Shown here: positions 1-8,730 of the stretch, piece by piece | Numbering within the stretch: position 1 is the first letter of the stretch | Layout: every line of letters starts with the position of its first letter | Source of the DNA: Tepidamorphus sp. | Lineage (GTDB): Bacteria > Pseudomonadota > Alphaproteobacteria > Rhizobiales > Tepidamorphaceae | Direction of reading: 5' to 3' | NCBI GenBank assembly: GCA_028280885.1 | Contig: JANQKY010000060.1 | Coordinates: 1-64,000, forward strand | Length of the DNA stretch: 64,000 bases | Program-made: the position numbers and the translations under genes | Notes under the pieces: model-generated | Database searches by the model: none | The model's input: the letters and a program-made list of their open reading frames with translations, nothing else | Told to the model about the DNA's origin: nothing

Positions 1-238
1 AGCCGCCGGGGGCGGCGCCCAGGTCGACGATCCGGCCGCCGGGCTTGAGCAGGGTGTATTTATCGTCGATCTCGACAAGCTTGTAGGCGGCGCGGGAGCG
101 ATAGCCCGCCGCCCGCGCCTTCTCCACATAAGGGTCGTTGAGCTGGCGCTGGAGCCAGCGCGTCGAGGAGGCCGAGCGGCGCCGCGCGGTCTTCACGCGG
201 GTCTTCAGCCGCCCCTGGCGACCGCCTTCCCGGCTCAT
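1..238 (-). CDS. rlmE: 23S rRNA (uridine-2'-O-)-methyltransferase RlmE/FtsJ, N-terminal part
   Basis: Only the first 79 residues are inside the window; the gene runs off the left edge. The visible protein begins [10 protein letters not shown], has a basic N-terminal extension, then [20 protein letters not shown] with a K-L just after it, and ends in the SAM-binding stretch [10 protein letters not shown]. This is the hallmark start of RlmE, which methylates the 2'-OH of U2552 in 23S rRNA using S-adenosylmethionine in the cytoplasm. The ATG at 238-236 shares one base with the TGA of the upstream ppx gene (TGATG), so the two are translationally coupled. A ppx/gppA-rlmE pair is common in Alphaproteobacteria. 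The catalytic K-D-K-E residues beyond the first Lys cannot be checked. Confidence 0.93.
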   Translation of the reverse strand, partial: MSREGGRQGRLKTRVKTARRRSASSTRWLQRQLNDPYVEKARAAGYRSRAAYKLVEIDDKYTLLKPGGRIVDLGAAPGG

Positions 239-1752
239 CAGTGGCCCGCCCCGTTGCCGTTCGCTCCCCTTCCGTTCGCCCCCCTGCCGTTCGCCCCCCT
301 TCCGGGCCCGCGGTGCCGGAAGCCGTTGCGCGACCGGCCGCCACGACGCCAGACGCCGTCATCGGCCATCAACGTCAGCAGCATGCCCTCGCGCAGGCCG
401 CGATCGGCGACGCGGACGCGGTCGCACGGCCACAGTCTGCGGATGCCCTCGAGAATGGCGCAGCCCGACAGGACGAGATCGGCCCGGTCGGTGCCGATGC
501 AGGGGTTGCCGACCCGTTCGGCATGGCTCATGGCGAGCAGGTCGTCGGTGACGCGGATGACGTCGTCATGGCCCATCCAGGTGCCGTCGACGCGGCGACG
601 GTCATAGCGATCGAGCCCCAGATGAACGCCGCAGATCGTCGTCACCGTGCCAGACGTGCCGAGCAGATGGACGTTCTGCGCGTGAAAGGCGGTCCGCGCC
701 GCGACCTTCCGGGCAAACGAGTCGAGGCACTCGATGACATGGGCGACCATCGCCTCGAACATCGGCCGGTCGATCTCGCCGCCGCCGAAGCGCTCCGACA
801 GCGTCACGACGCCGATCGGCAGCGAGGTCCAGGCCGAGACGTGCTTCTGTACCGAAAAGGTGTTGCGGAAGCCGCGCTCGCCGGGCGTCAGCAGGACAAG
901 TTCCGTCGAGCCGCCGCCGATATCGAAGACGATGACGCCGCTTGCGGCCTGATCGACCAGCGTCGCGCAGCCGGCGACCGCGAGGCGGGCCTCTGTCTCG
1001 CGATTGACGATTTCCAGATCAAGCCCGGTCGCCTCCCGGACCCTGGTCAGGAAGGCGTCGCCGTTCTCGGCGATCCGGCAGGCCTCGGTGGCGATCAGCC
1101 GCTGCCGGGTGACGCCGCGCGCGCGCATCTTGTCGCGGCAGACGCCAAGCGCCTCGACGGCCCGCTCGATGGCGCCGTCCGACAGGCGGCGGCTGTGCGT
1201 CACCCCCTCGCCGAGCCGGACGATGCGCGAAAAGGCATCGACGACGCGGAAGGCGCGGCGGGTCGGCTGGGCGACGAGGAGGCGGCAGTTGTTGGTGCCC
1301 AGATCGAGGGCGGCATAGACATCGCCGTTCGGCCGCTGCCCGTCGGCGGGCCGGCGGCGCGGCCGGCGCGATCCGTTTGCCGCCGGGCGCCCGGAAGTGG
1401 AAAGGCCGGTGGAAAGGCCGGTGGAAAGGCCGGTGGAGGGGCCGGGCGACGGACTGCGCTCGGGCTCGGCAGCGCGAGCGCAGGGTCTTCGGCCGCCTTC
1501 CCCAGACCCCGATACCGATCCGGTTGCCGGCGCTGTCGCCGGGTCGCCCCGCCGATCGGGTCGAGGCCCGGGCTCCGGCCGCCCCGGCAGGCCCGCGCCG
1601 TCGTGCTTTTCACCGGGGTTTTGACCGGGCGGTCGAGCATGCACGCGCATGTCGGGACCGCCTTCGCCGTTCTCCAAGATCCCAATTCCCTGACCGCGGA
1701 AGATCGCGCCGCTCAAGGCCGGTTTGACCGGCCGCGTCGCGCCGCCGCGCAA
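238..1752 (-). CDS. Ppx/GppA family exopolyphosphatase / pppGpp phosphatase
   Basis: The actin-like ASKHA fold is clear from about residue 142: [14 protein letters not shown] (phosphate-1 loop), then [18 protein letters not shown] and [14 protein letters not shown] (phosphate-2 loop). Ppx/GppA enzymes hydrolyse terminal phosphate from polyphosphate or the 5' phosphate of pppGpp in the cytoplasm; which substrate is used cannot be told here. The 504-residue length is inflated by a poorly conserved N-terminal ~140 residues that includes a 12-bp tandem repeat coding for T-G-L-S, and by a C-terminal R-G-A-N-G repeat. The true start may therefore lie downstream, for example the ATG near 1650. It is followed directly by rlmE. 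Confidence 0.85.
   Translation of the reverse strand: MRGGATRPVKPALSGAIFRGQGIGILENGEGGPDMRVHARPPGQNPGEKHDGAGLPGRPEPGPRPDRRGDPATAPATGSVSGSGEGGRRPCARAAEPERSPSPGPSTGLSTGLSTGLSTSGRPAANGSRRPRRRPADGQRPNGDVYAALDLGTNNCRLLVAQPTRRAFRVVDAFSRIVRLGEGVTHSRRLSDGAIERAVEALGVCRDKMRARGVTRQRLIATEACRIAENGDAFLTRVREATGLDLEIVNRETEARLAVAGCATLVDQAASGVIVFDIGGGSTELVLLTPGERGFRNTFSVQKHVSAWTSLPIGVVTLSERFGGGEIDRPMFEAMVAHVIECLDSFARKVAARTAFHAQNVHLLGTSGTVTTICGVHLGLDRYDRRRVDGTWMGHDDVIRVTDDLLAMSHAERVGNPCIGTDRADLVLSGCAILEGIRRLWPCDRVRVADRGLREGMLLTLMADDGVWRRGGRSRNGFRHRGPGRGANGRGANGRGANGNGAGH
257..301. repeat. 15-bp tandem repeat, three copies, in the ppx 3' end
   Basis: Three consecutive 15-bp units of the form CCGTTCGCYCCCCTK encode the Gly-Arg/Asn-Gly-Ala repeats at the C-terminus of the Ppx/GppA protein. 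The copy number could vary without breaking the reading frame. Confidence 0.85.
1399..1434. repeat. 12-bp tandem repeat, three copies, in the ppx 5' region
   Basis: Three perfect copies of GGAAAGGCCGGT, plus a degenerate fourth, code for T-G-L-S repeats on the minus strand within the non-conserved N-terminal extension of the Ppx/GppA protein. Confidence 0.9.
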
Positions 1753-1880
1753 TGTTGATTTCGATCAGGTTATCAAGGCAGCGAAAAATGGCAAATCCTG
1801 AATATGTAATTTTTTAAATACCGCGCGAGACTTAAGCGCGATGGTGACGGCCCGGCGCTGCCTTGGCGACGATGTTGACG

Positions 1881-2080
1881 CCCCCTCACCCCGGCCCTTC
1901 GGGCCGACCCTCTCCCCCAGTCTGAACATATTGGAGGGAGAGGGTCCGTGCCGTAGCGCCCGGTTCCCGTAAACTGTATCTCTTTCCCACAAGGAGAGAG
2001 GGGAGAACGAGGGCGCCGCAGGACTCTTACCCTCTCCCCCTTAGCGGGAGAGGGTGGCCCGAAGGGCCGGGTGAGGGCCC
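1881..2080. repeat. REPIN-like doublet of inverted palindromic repeats
   Basis: The 418-bp gap between ppx and the SDR holds two inverted copies of a composite palindrome. Each copy has a GGCCC-TTC-GGGCC (or complement) hairpin next to CCCTCTCCC. Copy one is 1881-1916 with a matching GGGAGAGGG at 1936-1944; copy two, in opposite orientation, is 2030-2080 with the CCCTCTCCC/GGGAGAGGG hairpin at 2030-2054. The same architecture recurs at 32403-32661 and 48380-48590. No gene is seen in 1753-2170; the AT-rich stretch 1785-1830 could hold the ppx promoter. Confidence 0.8.
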
Positions 2081-2170
2081 GTCAGCGGCTGCTGCCCCCA
2101 AAAGCCCTCTCGCCTTTGCACCCCTCCTCGCCAGCGATCGATTGCCGGCATTCGGACAAGCATCCGGCGA

Positions 2171-2950
2171 CTAGTGCTCGTGCATCCCGCACAGGATATG
2201 CGACGACATTCCGCCGTCGACGGGAATGTTGGCGCCGCGGATCCAGCCCGACCCTTCAGACAGCAGGAACGCAACGATGGGGGCGATATCGTCCGGCATG
2301 CCGGGCCGGTCCATCACCCGCATGTCCTCCTCGGCGCGCGCGCCGAGCGTTTCGATGAAATCCGGCAGGATCGGCGTGTCGACCGGGCCGGGGCTGACCG
2401 CATTCATCCGGATGCCGCGCTCCCGCCAGGTCCAGCGGTTCTGCATCGTCCAGACGACGAGCGCCTCCTTGGACAGGAAATAGGAGCGGCCGCCGGGCTG
2501 GTCGAGACCGTTGGCCTCGACGAAACCGGCGGCGTCATCGTCGAGCGACAGCGCCAGCAGGGCGCGGATCTGGTCGGGCGCCTCGGGCCAGCCGAAGCCC
2601 GCCAGCGAGGCGAGATTGACGATCGACGCGCCGTCGGCGAGCTTGGGAACAAGTGCGTCGGTCAGGTGGCGCAGGCCGAGCATGTTGACCTTGAGCACCT
2701 GCTCGGCCGGCCGGGTCGGCGGCAGGCCGGCGATATTGGCAAGGCCGTGGGCGCCGGCCGGCAATTGCGCGACCAGCGCCTCGATCGCCGCGCGGTCGGA
2801 CAGGTCGGCCTTGAACACCGTCTCGCAGTGATCGGCATCGTTGCGGTCGACCCCGATCACACGCGCGCCCTGCTCCGACAGCAGGCGGGCGGTCCTGGCG
2901 CCGATCCCGGATGCGGCCCCGGTCACGATTATCGTGCGTCCCTCGTTCAT
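2171..2950 (-). CDS. SDR family oxidoreductase, coniferyl-alcohol dehydrogenase-like
   Basis: A 259-residue classical short-chain dehydrogenase. It has the NAD(P) glycine motif TGAASGIG at residues 10-17, NIAG at 72-75, catalytic Ser115 in VNLASLAG and the YFLSK pair Tyr157/Lys161. It ends in the usual GANIPVDGGMSSH. The spacing around the active site and the ADLS, NIAGLP and MNAVSPGPV blocks resemble the CalA/3-alpha-hydroxysteroid dehydrogenase subgroup, which oxidises aryl or secondary alcohols; that match is from memory. The ATG at 2950 was chosen because GGAGGAGACG lies just upstream; an in-frame ATG at 2971 overlapping the livF stop is possible. It is the last gene of the Liv-type operon, suggesting it acts on the imported compound. 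Confidence 0.8.
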   Translation of the reverse strand: MNEGRTIIVTGAASGIGARTARLLSEQGARVIGVDRNDADHCETVFKADLSDRAAIEALVAQLPAGAHGLANIAGLPPTRPAEQVLKVNMLGLRHLTDALVPKLADGASIVNLASLAGFGWPEAPDQIRALLALSLDDDAAGFVEANGLDQPGGRSYFLSKEALVVWTMQNRWTWRERGIRMNAVSPGPVDTPILPDFIETLGARAEEDMRVMDRPGMPDDIAPIVAFLLSEGSGWIRGANIPVDGGMSSHILCGMHEH

Positions 2951-2967
2951 CGTCTCCTCCGTTTCCC

Positions 2968-3690
2968 TCATGTCGCGGCTGCCGCGCCGCCAAGATAGGC
3001 CGCCTGCACGGCGGGATCGTTCAGCATCGCCTCGGCCTCGGCCTCGCCGGTGATCTCGCCGTTTTCGAGGAGATAGCCCCGGTCGGCGATCGCCAGGCTC
3101 TGGCGGGCGTTCTGCTCGACCAGCAGCACGCCCATGCCGGTGCCGCGGATATGCGACAGGGTCTGGAACAATTCCTTGCACAACAGCGGCGACAGGCCGA
3201 GCGAGGGCTCGTCCAGCATCAGGATGTCCGGATTGGCCATCATCGCCCGGCCGATCGCCACCATCTGCTGCTCGCCGCCGGACATGGTCCGCGCCGTCTG
3301 GCGCTTGCGCTCGGCAAGCTTGGGAAACAGGTCGAACACCCGGGCGAGGTTTTCCGCCCGCCTGGCCCGGCCGCGCTCAGAATAGGCGCCGAGCGTCAGG
3401 TTCTCCCAGACGGTGAGATCGCCGAATATGCCGCGCCCCTCCGGCACGAAGGCGACGCCCGCCTCGACGATCCGGTCCGACGTTCGCGCCAGAAGATCGG
3501 TGCCGCCAAGCGAGACCGAGCCGGTCGCCTGGCCCTCGCAGATCCCGGCGATCGCGCGCAGCAGCGTGCTCTTGCCCGCCCCGTTGGCGCCGAGAATGAC
3601 GACGATCTCGCCGGGCGCGACGGCGAGGCTGACATCGTCGAGGGCGCGATGCAGGCCGTAGGAGACGGACAGGCCGGTCACGCCGAGCAT
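2968..3690 (-). CDS. livF: Branched-chain amino acid-type ABC transporter ATP-binding protein LivF
   Basis: A 240-residue ATPase with Walker A GANGAGKST near residue 34, the LivF-type signature MSGGEQQM, Walker B ILMLDEPSLGLSP and the H-loop region LLVEQNA. Together with LivG it powers the inner-membrane LivHM channel. The ATG at 3690 shares a base with the livG stop (TGATG). It is the fourth of five co-oriented transporter genes. The substrate is not necessarily a branched-chain amino acid; this family also carries aromatic acids, amides and urea. Confidence 0.9.
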   Translation of the reverse strand: MLGVTGLSVSYGLHRALDDVSLAVAPGEIVVILGANGAGKSTLLRAIAGICEGQATGSVSLGGTDLLARTSDRIVEAGVAFVPEGRGIFGDLTVWENLTLGAYSERGRARRAENLARVFDLFPKLAERKRQTARTMSGGEQQMVAIGRAMMANPDILMLDEPSLGLSPLLCKELFQTLSHIRGTGMGVLLVEQNARQSLAIADRGYLLENGEITGEAEAEAMLNDPAVQAAYLGGAAAAT

Positions 3691-4424
3691 CAGCCGTCTC
3701 CCAGATAGGCGCGGATCACCTCGCGGTCGGACAGCACGGCGGCGGGCGTGCCCTCGGCGATCTTGCGGCCGGAATTCATGACGACGCAGCGGTCGCACAG
3801 CGAGCGGATCGCATCCATCACATGCTCCACCAGGATGACCGTGCGGCCCTCGTCGCGCAGGCTGGCGATCAGGTCGATGCCGATCTTCAATTCGCTCGGG
3901 TTGAGGCCGGCGAGCCATTCATCGAGCAGCAGCACCTCCGGTTCGGAGGCGAGCGCGCGGGCAAGCTCCAGGCGCTTCTGGTCGATATAGGTGAGCGAGC
4001 CGACGGGAAGGTCCTGCTTGCCGCCGAGATCGAGCCGCTCCAGCAGGGCGACCGCGAAGGCCCGCGCCTCCGCGCCCCAGCGCGGCTTGTGGGCGAAGGC
4101 CGCGCCGGCGACGACATTCTCGATCGCCGTCAGATCCGGCAGCACGCGGACGAGCTGGAAGGTGCGGGCGATGCCGAGCCGGGCGATTTTGTGGGCCGGC
4201 ATCGCGGTCAGTTCGCGCTCCTTCAGCCGGATCGTGCCGGAGGTGGCTTTCAGCGCGCCGGAGATCAGGTTCATGGTCGTCGACTTGCCCGAGCCGTTCG
4301 GCCCGATGATGCCCATCACCTCGTGCTCGCGCACGTCAAAGCTCATCTGGTCGACGGCGATAAGCCCGCCGAAGCGCTTGGTGAGGGTCTCGACGATCAG
4401 GATCGGTACGCTTTGCGACGTCAT
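3690..4424 (-). CDS. livG: Branched-chain amino acid-type ABC transporter ATP-binding protein LivG
   Basis: A 244-residue ATPase with Walker A GPNGSGKST, the LivG-characteristic GIARTFQLVRV segment, Walker B EVLLLDEWLAGLNPSE and EHVMDAI. The usual LSYGxQ signature is replaced by SLTYIDQKRLELARAL, a mild departure. Its start ATG at 4424 overlaps the livM stop by four bases (ATGA) and its stop overlaps livF, indicating tight translational coupling. It pairs with LivF as the nucleotide-binding heterodimer of the importer. Confidence 0.88.
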   Translation of the reverse strand: MTSQSVPILIVETLTKRFGGLIAVDQMSFDVREHEVMGIIGPNGSGKSTTMNLISGALKATSGTIRLKERELTAMPAHKIARLGIARTFQLVRVLPDLTAIENVVAGAAFAHKPRWGAEARAFAVALLERLDLGGKQDLPVGSLTYIDQKRLELARALASEPEVLLLDEWLAGLNPSELKIGIDLIASLRDEGRTVILVEHVMDAIRSLCDRCVVMNSGRKIAEGTPAAVLSDREVIRAYLGDG

Positions 4425-5347
4425 CTGCCGACCCTCCGGACAAGCGACTGCATGAGGCCGACGACGCCGTGCGGCAGGAAATAGACGATCAGCAGGAAGG
4501 AGAAGCCAAGGAACAGCGTCGTGTAGTTGGGAAACGAGATGGTGATCCCCTCCCAGATCAGCGTGAAGGGGATGACGCCGACGAGCGGGCCCCAGAGCCG
4601 GTGGATGCCGCCGAGCAGCGCCATCACCACGACGATGAAGCTGAGTTCCGGCGAGAACACGACATTGGGCTCGATATAGGAGTAGCGCGGGGCGACCAGC
4701 GCGCCGATCAGGGCGGCGAAGAAGCCGGTGACCATGAACAGCACCACCTTCGACCAGGCCGTGTCGATGCCGACATGCTTGGCGACTTCTTCGTCGGAAC
4801 CGATGATGCGCAGGGCAAAGCCGAGGCGCGAGCGGTTGATCCACCAGCCGAGCGCGAAGATCGCAACCGAGACGGCGAGCAGCATCCAGTAGATGTCGGC
4901 GTCGGTGAAATCGGTGAGCACATAGAGGCCGCGCGAGCCGAGGAAGTTGTTCTGGATCCAGGACACGAGATTGCGGATCATCTCGGCAAGGCCGAGCGTG
5001 AAGATGACGAAATAGACGCCGGACAGGCGCAGGGTGGCAAGGCCGATCAGCAGGGCGAGCGCGGTGGCGACGACCGGCGCGATCGCCGCCATCAGCCAGA
5101 AACTTAAGCCGTAGTCGCTCATGCCCAGCCCGACGAGATAGCCGCCGATGCCGAAGAAGGCGCCGGTCGCAAGCGACAGATAGCGGGTCGGGCCGGAGAA
5201 CAGGGTCCAGCTTGTGGCCAGCGCGACATACATCATCGCGGTGAGCGCGACCGACAGCCAGTAGCCGTCGAGGATCAGCGGCAGAACGGCTGCGACCGCG
5301 ACGACGATAATCGCCAGCATCAGACCGATGGCTTCGCCACGGCTCAT
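4421..5347 (-). CDS. livM: Branched-chain amino acid-type ABC transporter permease LivM
   Basis: A 308-residue polytopic inner-membrane protein with about eight to ten hydrophobic segments. The LivM fingerprint is present: YLSLATGAFFGIGGY near residue 54, LRLSGVYFVIFTLG, and ALLGGIHRLWGPLVG near the C-terminus. It forms the translocation channel with LivH. Its ATG at 5347 overlaps the livH stop by four bases. Confidence 0.9.
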   Translation of the reverse strand: MSRGEAIGLMLAIIVVAVAAVLPLILDGYWLSVALTAMMYVALATSWTLFSGPTRYLSLATGAFFGIGGYLVGLGMSDYGLSFWLMAAIAPVVATALALLIGLATLRLSGVYFVIFTLGLAEMIRNLVSWIQNNFLGSRGLYVLTDFTDADIYWMLLAVSVAIFALGWWINRSRLGFALRIIGSDEEVAKHVGIDTAWSKVVLFMVTGFFAALIGALVAPRYSYIEPNVVFSPELSFIVVVMALLGGIHRLWGPLVGVIPFTLIWEGITISFPNYTTLFLGFSFLLIVYFLPHGVVGLMQSLVRRVGR

Positions 5348-6207
5348 GAGGCGCGCCTCCCGAACAGGCCCTGCGGCCGGAACAGCAAGACGCTTAAGAA
5401 AATCACGTAGGCCGCGACCAGGGTCAGGCCGGGATCGATGATGGTGGCGACCGCCGTCTCGACGAGGCCGAGCAGGAGGGCTGCGATAATCGCGCCACGA
5501 ATGTCGCCGACGCCGCCCATGATGACGATGATCAGCGCCTTCATGGTGAAGATGACGCCCATCGAGGCATCGAGCGTGATGAAGGTCGAGATCAGCGTGC
5601 CGCCGACGGCGGTGACCGCGCCGCCGATCGCGAAGGCGAAGGCGGAGACCCGCTCGACATTGATGCCGACCAGGCCGGCCGCCTCGGTGCTGACCGAAAC
5701 GGCGCGCACCGCCGTGCCGGACTGGGTGCGGTAGAGCCAGAAGCAGATCGCGGCGCCGATCGCGACGGCGGCGATAAAGGCGACCAGCCGGTTGACGGCG
5801 ACCGTTGTTCCCAGGATGGAAAACGGATCAGCCAGATAGGAATAGGTGAAATATTCGCCGTGGATGGTGACCATCAGGCCGACGAAGATGAAGCTCATGC
5901 CGAAGGTCGACAGGATCGAATCGACGTCGAGCTGGCCTTGCGTCTTCGCGCGGCGCACCAGCGGCCGGATCAGAAGGCGGTAGATCAGCCAGTTGCCGGC
6001 AAAGGCGAGCGGAGCGACCAGGAACACCGTCGCGATCGGGCTTAACCCGTCAGCGACGAACAGCCAGAAGGCCGCCAGTCCGCCGAGCACCAGCATCTCG
6101 CCATTGGCGAGATTCATGATCCGGGCAACGCCGTATTGCAGGTTCAGGCCCATCGCGATCAGCGCATAGGTGCCGCCGAGCAGCAGGCCGGAGATCAGGA
6201 TGTCCAT
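5344..6207 (-). CDS. livH: Branched-chain amino acid-type ABC transporter permease LivH
   Basis: A 287-residue inner-membrane permease beginning MDILISGLLLGGTYALIAMG, the classical LivH start, followed by LNLQYGVARIMNLANGEMLV and later VIMGGVGDIRGAIIAALLLG. The reading frame extends another 21 codons upstream without conserved features, so the ATG at 6207 was taken. It is separated from the upstream binding-protein gene by about 70 bp containing a strong hairpin, the usual arrangement when the binding protein must be made in excess. Confidence 0.9.
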   Translation of the reverse strand: MDILISGLLLGGTYALIAMGLNLQYGVARIMNLANGEMLVLGGLAAFWLFVADGLSPIATVFLVAPLAFAGNWLIYRLLIRPLVRRAKTQGQLDVDSILSTFGMSFIFVGLMVTIHGEYFTYSYLADPFSILGTTVAVNRLVAFIAAVAIGAAICFWLYRTQSGTAVRAVSVSTEAAGLVGINVERVSAFAFAIGGAVTAVGGTLISTFITLDASMGVIFTMKALIIVIMGGVGDIRGAIIAALLLGLVETAVATIIDPGLTLVAAYVIFLSVLLFRPQGLFGRRAS

Positions 6208-6240
6208 CGATCGACACGCTTCGCCGCTTTTAAGGAACAC

Positions 6241-6267
6241 CCGGCGGGCCCAGGTCGGGCCCGCCGG
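6241..6267 (-). terminator. Intercistronic hairpin between binding-protein gene and livH
   Basis: A perfect 11-bp inverted repeat, CCGGCGGGCCC at 6241-6251 and its complement at 6257-6267, encloses a 5-base loop. It is followed on the minus strand by a short T-rich stretch. It may act as a partial terminator or mRNA stabiliser that raises binding-protein expression over the downstream membrane and ATPase genes. Confidence 0.7.
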
Positions 6268-6277
6268 CAAGCGCCCG

Positions 6278-7495
6278 TCAGTTCCAGCCGTCCTTGGCGA
6301 CCGGCTTAACCGAATCGCCCATGCCGGTATCGGCGACGGCCCGGAAGACGCCGTCGCGCCATTGGCCGACCGACCAGTAGCGCTCCGAATTGTTGTTCTC
6401 GTCGAAGGAGACCGGGCCGATGACCGTGTCGAAGGTGTGGGTCTTGATGTAGTCGATCACCGCCTGGCGATCGAGCGTGCCGACGCCCTCGATCGCCTGT
6501 TCGAGGATCTGCAGGCTGGCATAGTAGGTCGCCGACGCCCAGTAGTCGGGCTCCTTGCCGGTCACCGCCTTGTGCTCCTCGCGATAGGCCTGCATGGCCG
6601 GCGTATCCGGATTGACGCCGCCGGCGCCGAGATTGCCTTCGATCTTCGAGCCGAACTTAGCCGAGAAGGCTGGAAAGGCGGTCGCGACGGCGGTGTAATA
6701 GGCGTTGACGTCGAGATCCTCGATGATCGCCTGTTCGGTCAGCCCGAAGGTGTCGGGCGGATAGGACCAGGCGACGAAGGCATCGGGCTCGGCCGCCTTG
6801 GCGCCCTTGATGATCGGCGAGAGATCGGGCGTGCCGAGCGGATAGGACTTGTCGTAGACGATCTCGAAACCGGCTTCCGTCAGCATCGGACGGGCCACGT
6901 CGGCAAGCTCGATGCCGAAGGCGTCGGCGACGTTCACCATGGCGATCCTGTTGCCGATGACGCCGGCATCGCGCAGGCCGACGAGCGTGTCGCGCGCGCC
7001 CTCGACGAAGCCGGTGGTGCTGCCCAGCGTGAAGAACATGTTCGGGAAACGCGACGCCAGTTCGGGAATCTTGTCGGTAATCGCGCTGACCGCGATCAGC
7101 GGATAGCCGTATTTGGCATAGATCGGCGCGGCCGCGACGTTGAAGCCTGTGCCGTAGGGCGACAGCATGAAATCGACCTTGTCCTGGGTCGCCAGCCGCT
7201 GCACCGCCTTGATGTGCTCGGCCGGATTGGTCTTGTCGTCATAGTCGATCAGCTCGATCTTCTTCTGGCCGCCATCGACCTTCAGGCCGCCGCGATCATT
7301 GACCTGCTTGACCCACATCTCGATGTTGGGCGTATGCGTCACCGCCTCGCCGCCGGCAAGCGGTCCGGTCTTGTGCGATACCACGCCGATCTTCACCGTA
7401 TCCTCGGCAAGCGCCGACGTTACGGCAAGGGCGCCGATCCCGGCGGCGGCCGCCCATGTGCAGGCGGCTCTCAAGACGCTGCGACGATCCATCAT
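6278..7495 (-). CDS. ABC transporter substrate-binding protein, Leu/Ile/Val-binding family
   Basis: A periplasmic binding protein of about 405 residues. A twin-arginine-like signal MMDRRSVLRAACTWAAAAGI runs to a cleavage site near ALA-EDTV. The mature part starts VKIGVVSHKTGPLAGGEA, typical of the peripla_BP_6 family, and carries VDFMLSPYGTGFNVAAAPI. Starts at 7495 or 7492 (tandem ATGs) both sit behind GGGAGGAC. It is the first gene of the SBP-livHMGF-SDR operon and would deliver the ligand to LivHM. The ligand is unknown; the neighbouring alcohol and aldehyde dehydrogenases suggest an aromatic compound rather than an amino acid (inference). Confidence 0.88.
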   Translation of the reverse strand: MMDRRSVLRAACTWAAAAGIGALAVTSALAEDTVKIGVVSHKTGPLAGGEAVTHTPNIEMWVKQVNDRGGLKVDGGQKKIELIDYDDKTNPAEHIKAVQRLATQDKVDFMLSPYGTGFNVAAAPIYAKYGYPLIAVSAITDKIPELASRFPNMFFTLGSTTGFVEGARDTLVGLRDAGVIGNRIAMVNVADAFGIELADVARPMLTEAGFEIVYDKSYPLGTPDLSPIIKGAKAAEPDAFVAWSYPPDTFGLTEQAIIEDLDVNAYYTAVATAFPAFSAKFGSKIEGNLGAGGVNPDTPAMQAYREEHKAVTGKEPDYWASATYYASLQILEQAIEGVGTLDRQAVIDYIKTHTFDTVIGPVSFDENNNSERYWSVGQWRDGVFRAVADTGMGDSVKPVAKDGWN

Positions 7496-7620
7496 AGTCC
7501 TCCCAATGTTGATCCCATTGTCCGCCAGCCCTAGCGGAATGGCTGCCGTTGCGCCGCCCCGCCAAGGCTGAAACGCTTGTCGTTGTGGATCCCAGAGTAG
7601 AGGCAGGATGTGCGGCGGCA

Positions 7621-7660
7621 GAATAGACAATTTCAGCAAAAAATTGCACTTTTACGCGGC
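7621..7660 (-). promoter_or_regulatory. Putative AraC-regulator binding site upstream of the SBP-liv operon
   Basis: Read on the minus strand, this segment contains CGTAAA-N-GTGCAATTTTT followed, 7 bases on, by ATTGTCTATT. The same blocks with identical spacing recur at 8691-8730 on the plus strand, 28 of 40 positions being identical. Both copies lie about 125-195 bp upstream of, and in the same orientation as, the gene they precede. Confidence 0.6.
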
Positions 7661-7747
7661 GCTTGCTTGCCACCGTTTCGGCAAGCGAGACGGCCCCCAG
7701 GGTTGCCGGATGGGGCGCGACCGGTTCGCGGCCCGGTCGGGCGCCAG

Positions 7748-8602
7748 TCACGGCCAGGCGGCAAACGAATCCGCCTCAACCGCGACCGGCTTGCGCCACT
7801 CGCGGCGGAAGCGGGCCGGTGTCGTGCCGACATGGCGCTGGAAGAAGCGGTTGAAATAGGCCGGATCGTTGTAGCCGAGCAGGAAGGCGATCTCGGAGAC
7901 CTGAAGGCCTGAGGAGGTCAGCAGCGTCTTCGCCTCGGCGATCATCCGGGCATGGATCAGCGCCAGCGGCGGCTCGCCGGTCGCCCGCCGCAGCACCGAG
8001 GTCAGCCGGTCGCGCGAGATGCCCATATGCGCGGCGTATTGCGCGACCGACCAGTGGTCGCGCAGGTGGACGTCGAGCAGCGACACGAAAGTGTGGACGA
8101 TATTGACCGGCAGCGACAGCGGCTGGATCGTCTCCGCGCCGGACAGGCGCCACAGTTCGACCAGCAGGCAGGACACGGAATTTTGCAGGATTACGTCCAT
8201 GCCCGGCCGGTTGGCCGCCAGTTCGCGCTCGATCAGCAGCATTTGCTGGAGGATCGACTGAAAGATCTCCGGCTCCGTCTGCGGCACGTGGTGCACCAGG
8301 CCGACGATGTGGCGCACCTGATGGCCGAGGATCTCGCCGGGGATCGACCGGCCGAGCCCGGCATCGGGGATGGAGAGCATCAGCGCCTGCGACCCCGCTT
8401 CCAGCGCGACGCGGCGTCCGGCCCCGTTGGGCAGCCAGGACAGGCCGCGCGCCGACAGGCGGTGCTCGCCGTCCCCGGCGACCACGGTGGCCGCCCCGCC
8501 GCGCAGCAGGAACAGATGGTACCGCCCGCCACGCAGGACGAATTCGGTGCGCGTCAGGGCGCTCGAAACGCTGCGGGCCTCGAACAGGTCCTCGATCGTC
8601 AT
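7748..8602 (-). CDS. AraC family transcriptional regulator
   Basis: A 284-residue protein whose N-terminal half (about 1-170) resembles the cupin-like AraC-binding-like domain that senses small aromatic or other ligands. The C-terminal ~100 residues form the two-helix-turn-helix AraC domain, with WSVAQYAAHMGISRDRL and VSEIAFLLGYNDPAYFNRFF followed by GTTPARFR. GAGGAG sits seven bases before the ATG at 8602. It lies between the Liv-type operon and a divergent aldehyde dehydrogenase, and both of these carry the same 40-bp upstream motif. It probably controls both in response to the transported substrate. Confidence 0.88.
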   Translation of the reverse strand: MTIEDLFEARSVSSALTRTEFVLRGGRYHLFLLRGGAATVVAGDGEHRLSARGLSWLPNGAGRRVALEAGSQALMLSIPDAGLGRSIPGEILGHQVRHIVGLVHHVPQTEPEIFQSILQQMLLIERELAANRPGMDVILQNSVSCLLVELWRLSGAETIQPLSLPVNIVHTFVSLLDVHLRDHWSVAQYAAHMGISRDRLTSVLRRATGEPPLALIHARMIAEAKTLLTSSGLQVSEIAFLLGYNDPAYFNRFFQRHVGTTPARFRREWRKPVAVEADSFAAWP

Positions 8603-8690
8603 CGGCGCGCTCCTCGAAGATCATGGCGCCGGCCTGCCGGGTTGCCGGCTTGCCGCATTCAGAAGACCGGCGCGGGTGCCTTGCGAGCAT

Positions 8691-8730
8691 ATTCCGTAAA
8701 TGTGCAATTTTTCCCGCGTATTGTCTATTT
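8691..8730 (+). promoter_or_regulatory. Putative AraC-regulator binding site upstream of aldehyde dehydrogenase
   Basis: The second copy of the motif at 7621-7660, here in plus orientation: CCGTAAATGTGCAATTTTT, seven bases, then ATTGTCTATT. It lies in the 282-bp divergent region between araC (start 8602) and the aldehyde dehydrogenase (start 8885), so it could also mediate autoregulation. A CTCTAYTCT block lies 17-19 bases downstream of both copies and may be part of the promoter. Confidence 0.6.

Noticed and set aside
2950..3181. Upstream extension of the SDR frame to 3181
   Set aside because: The extension overlaps livF, is Arg-rich and lacks conservation; a good ribosome-binding site precedes the ATG at 2950.
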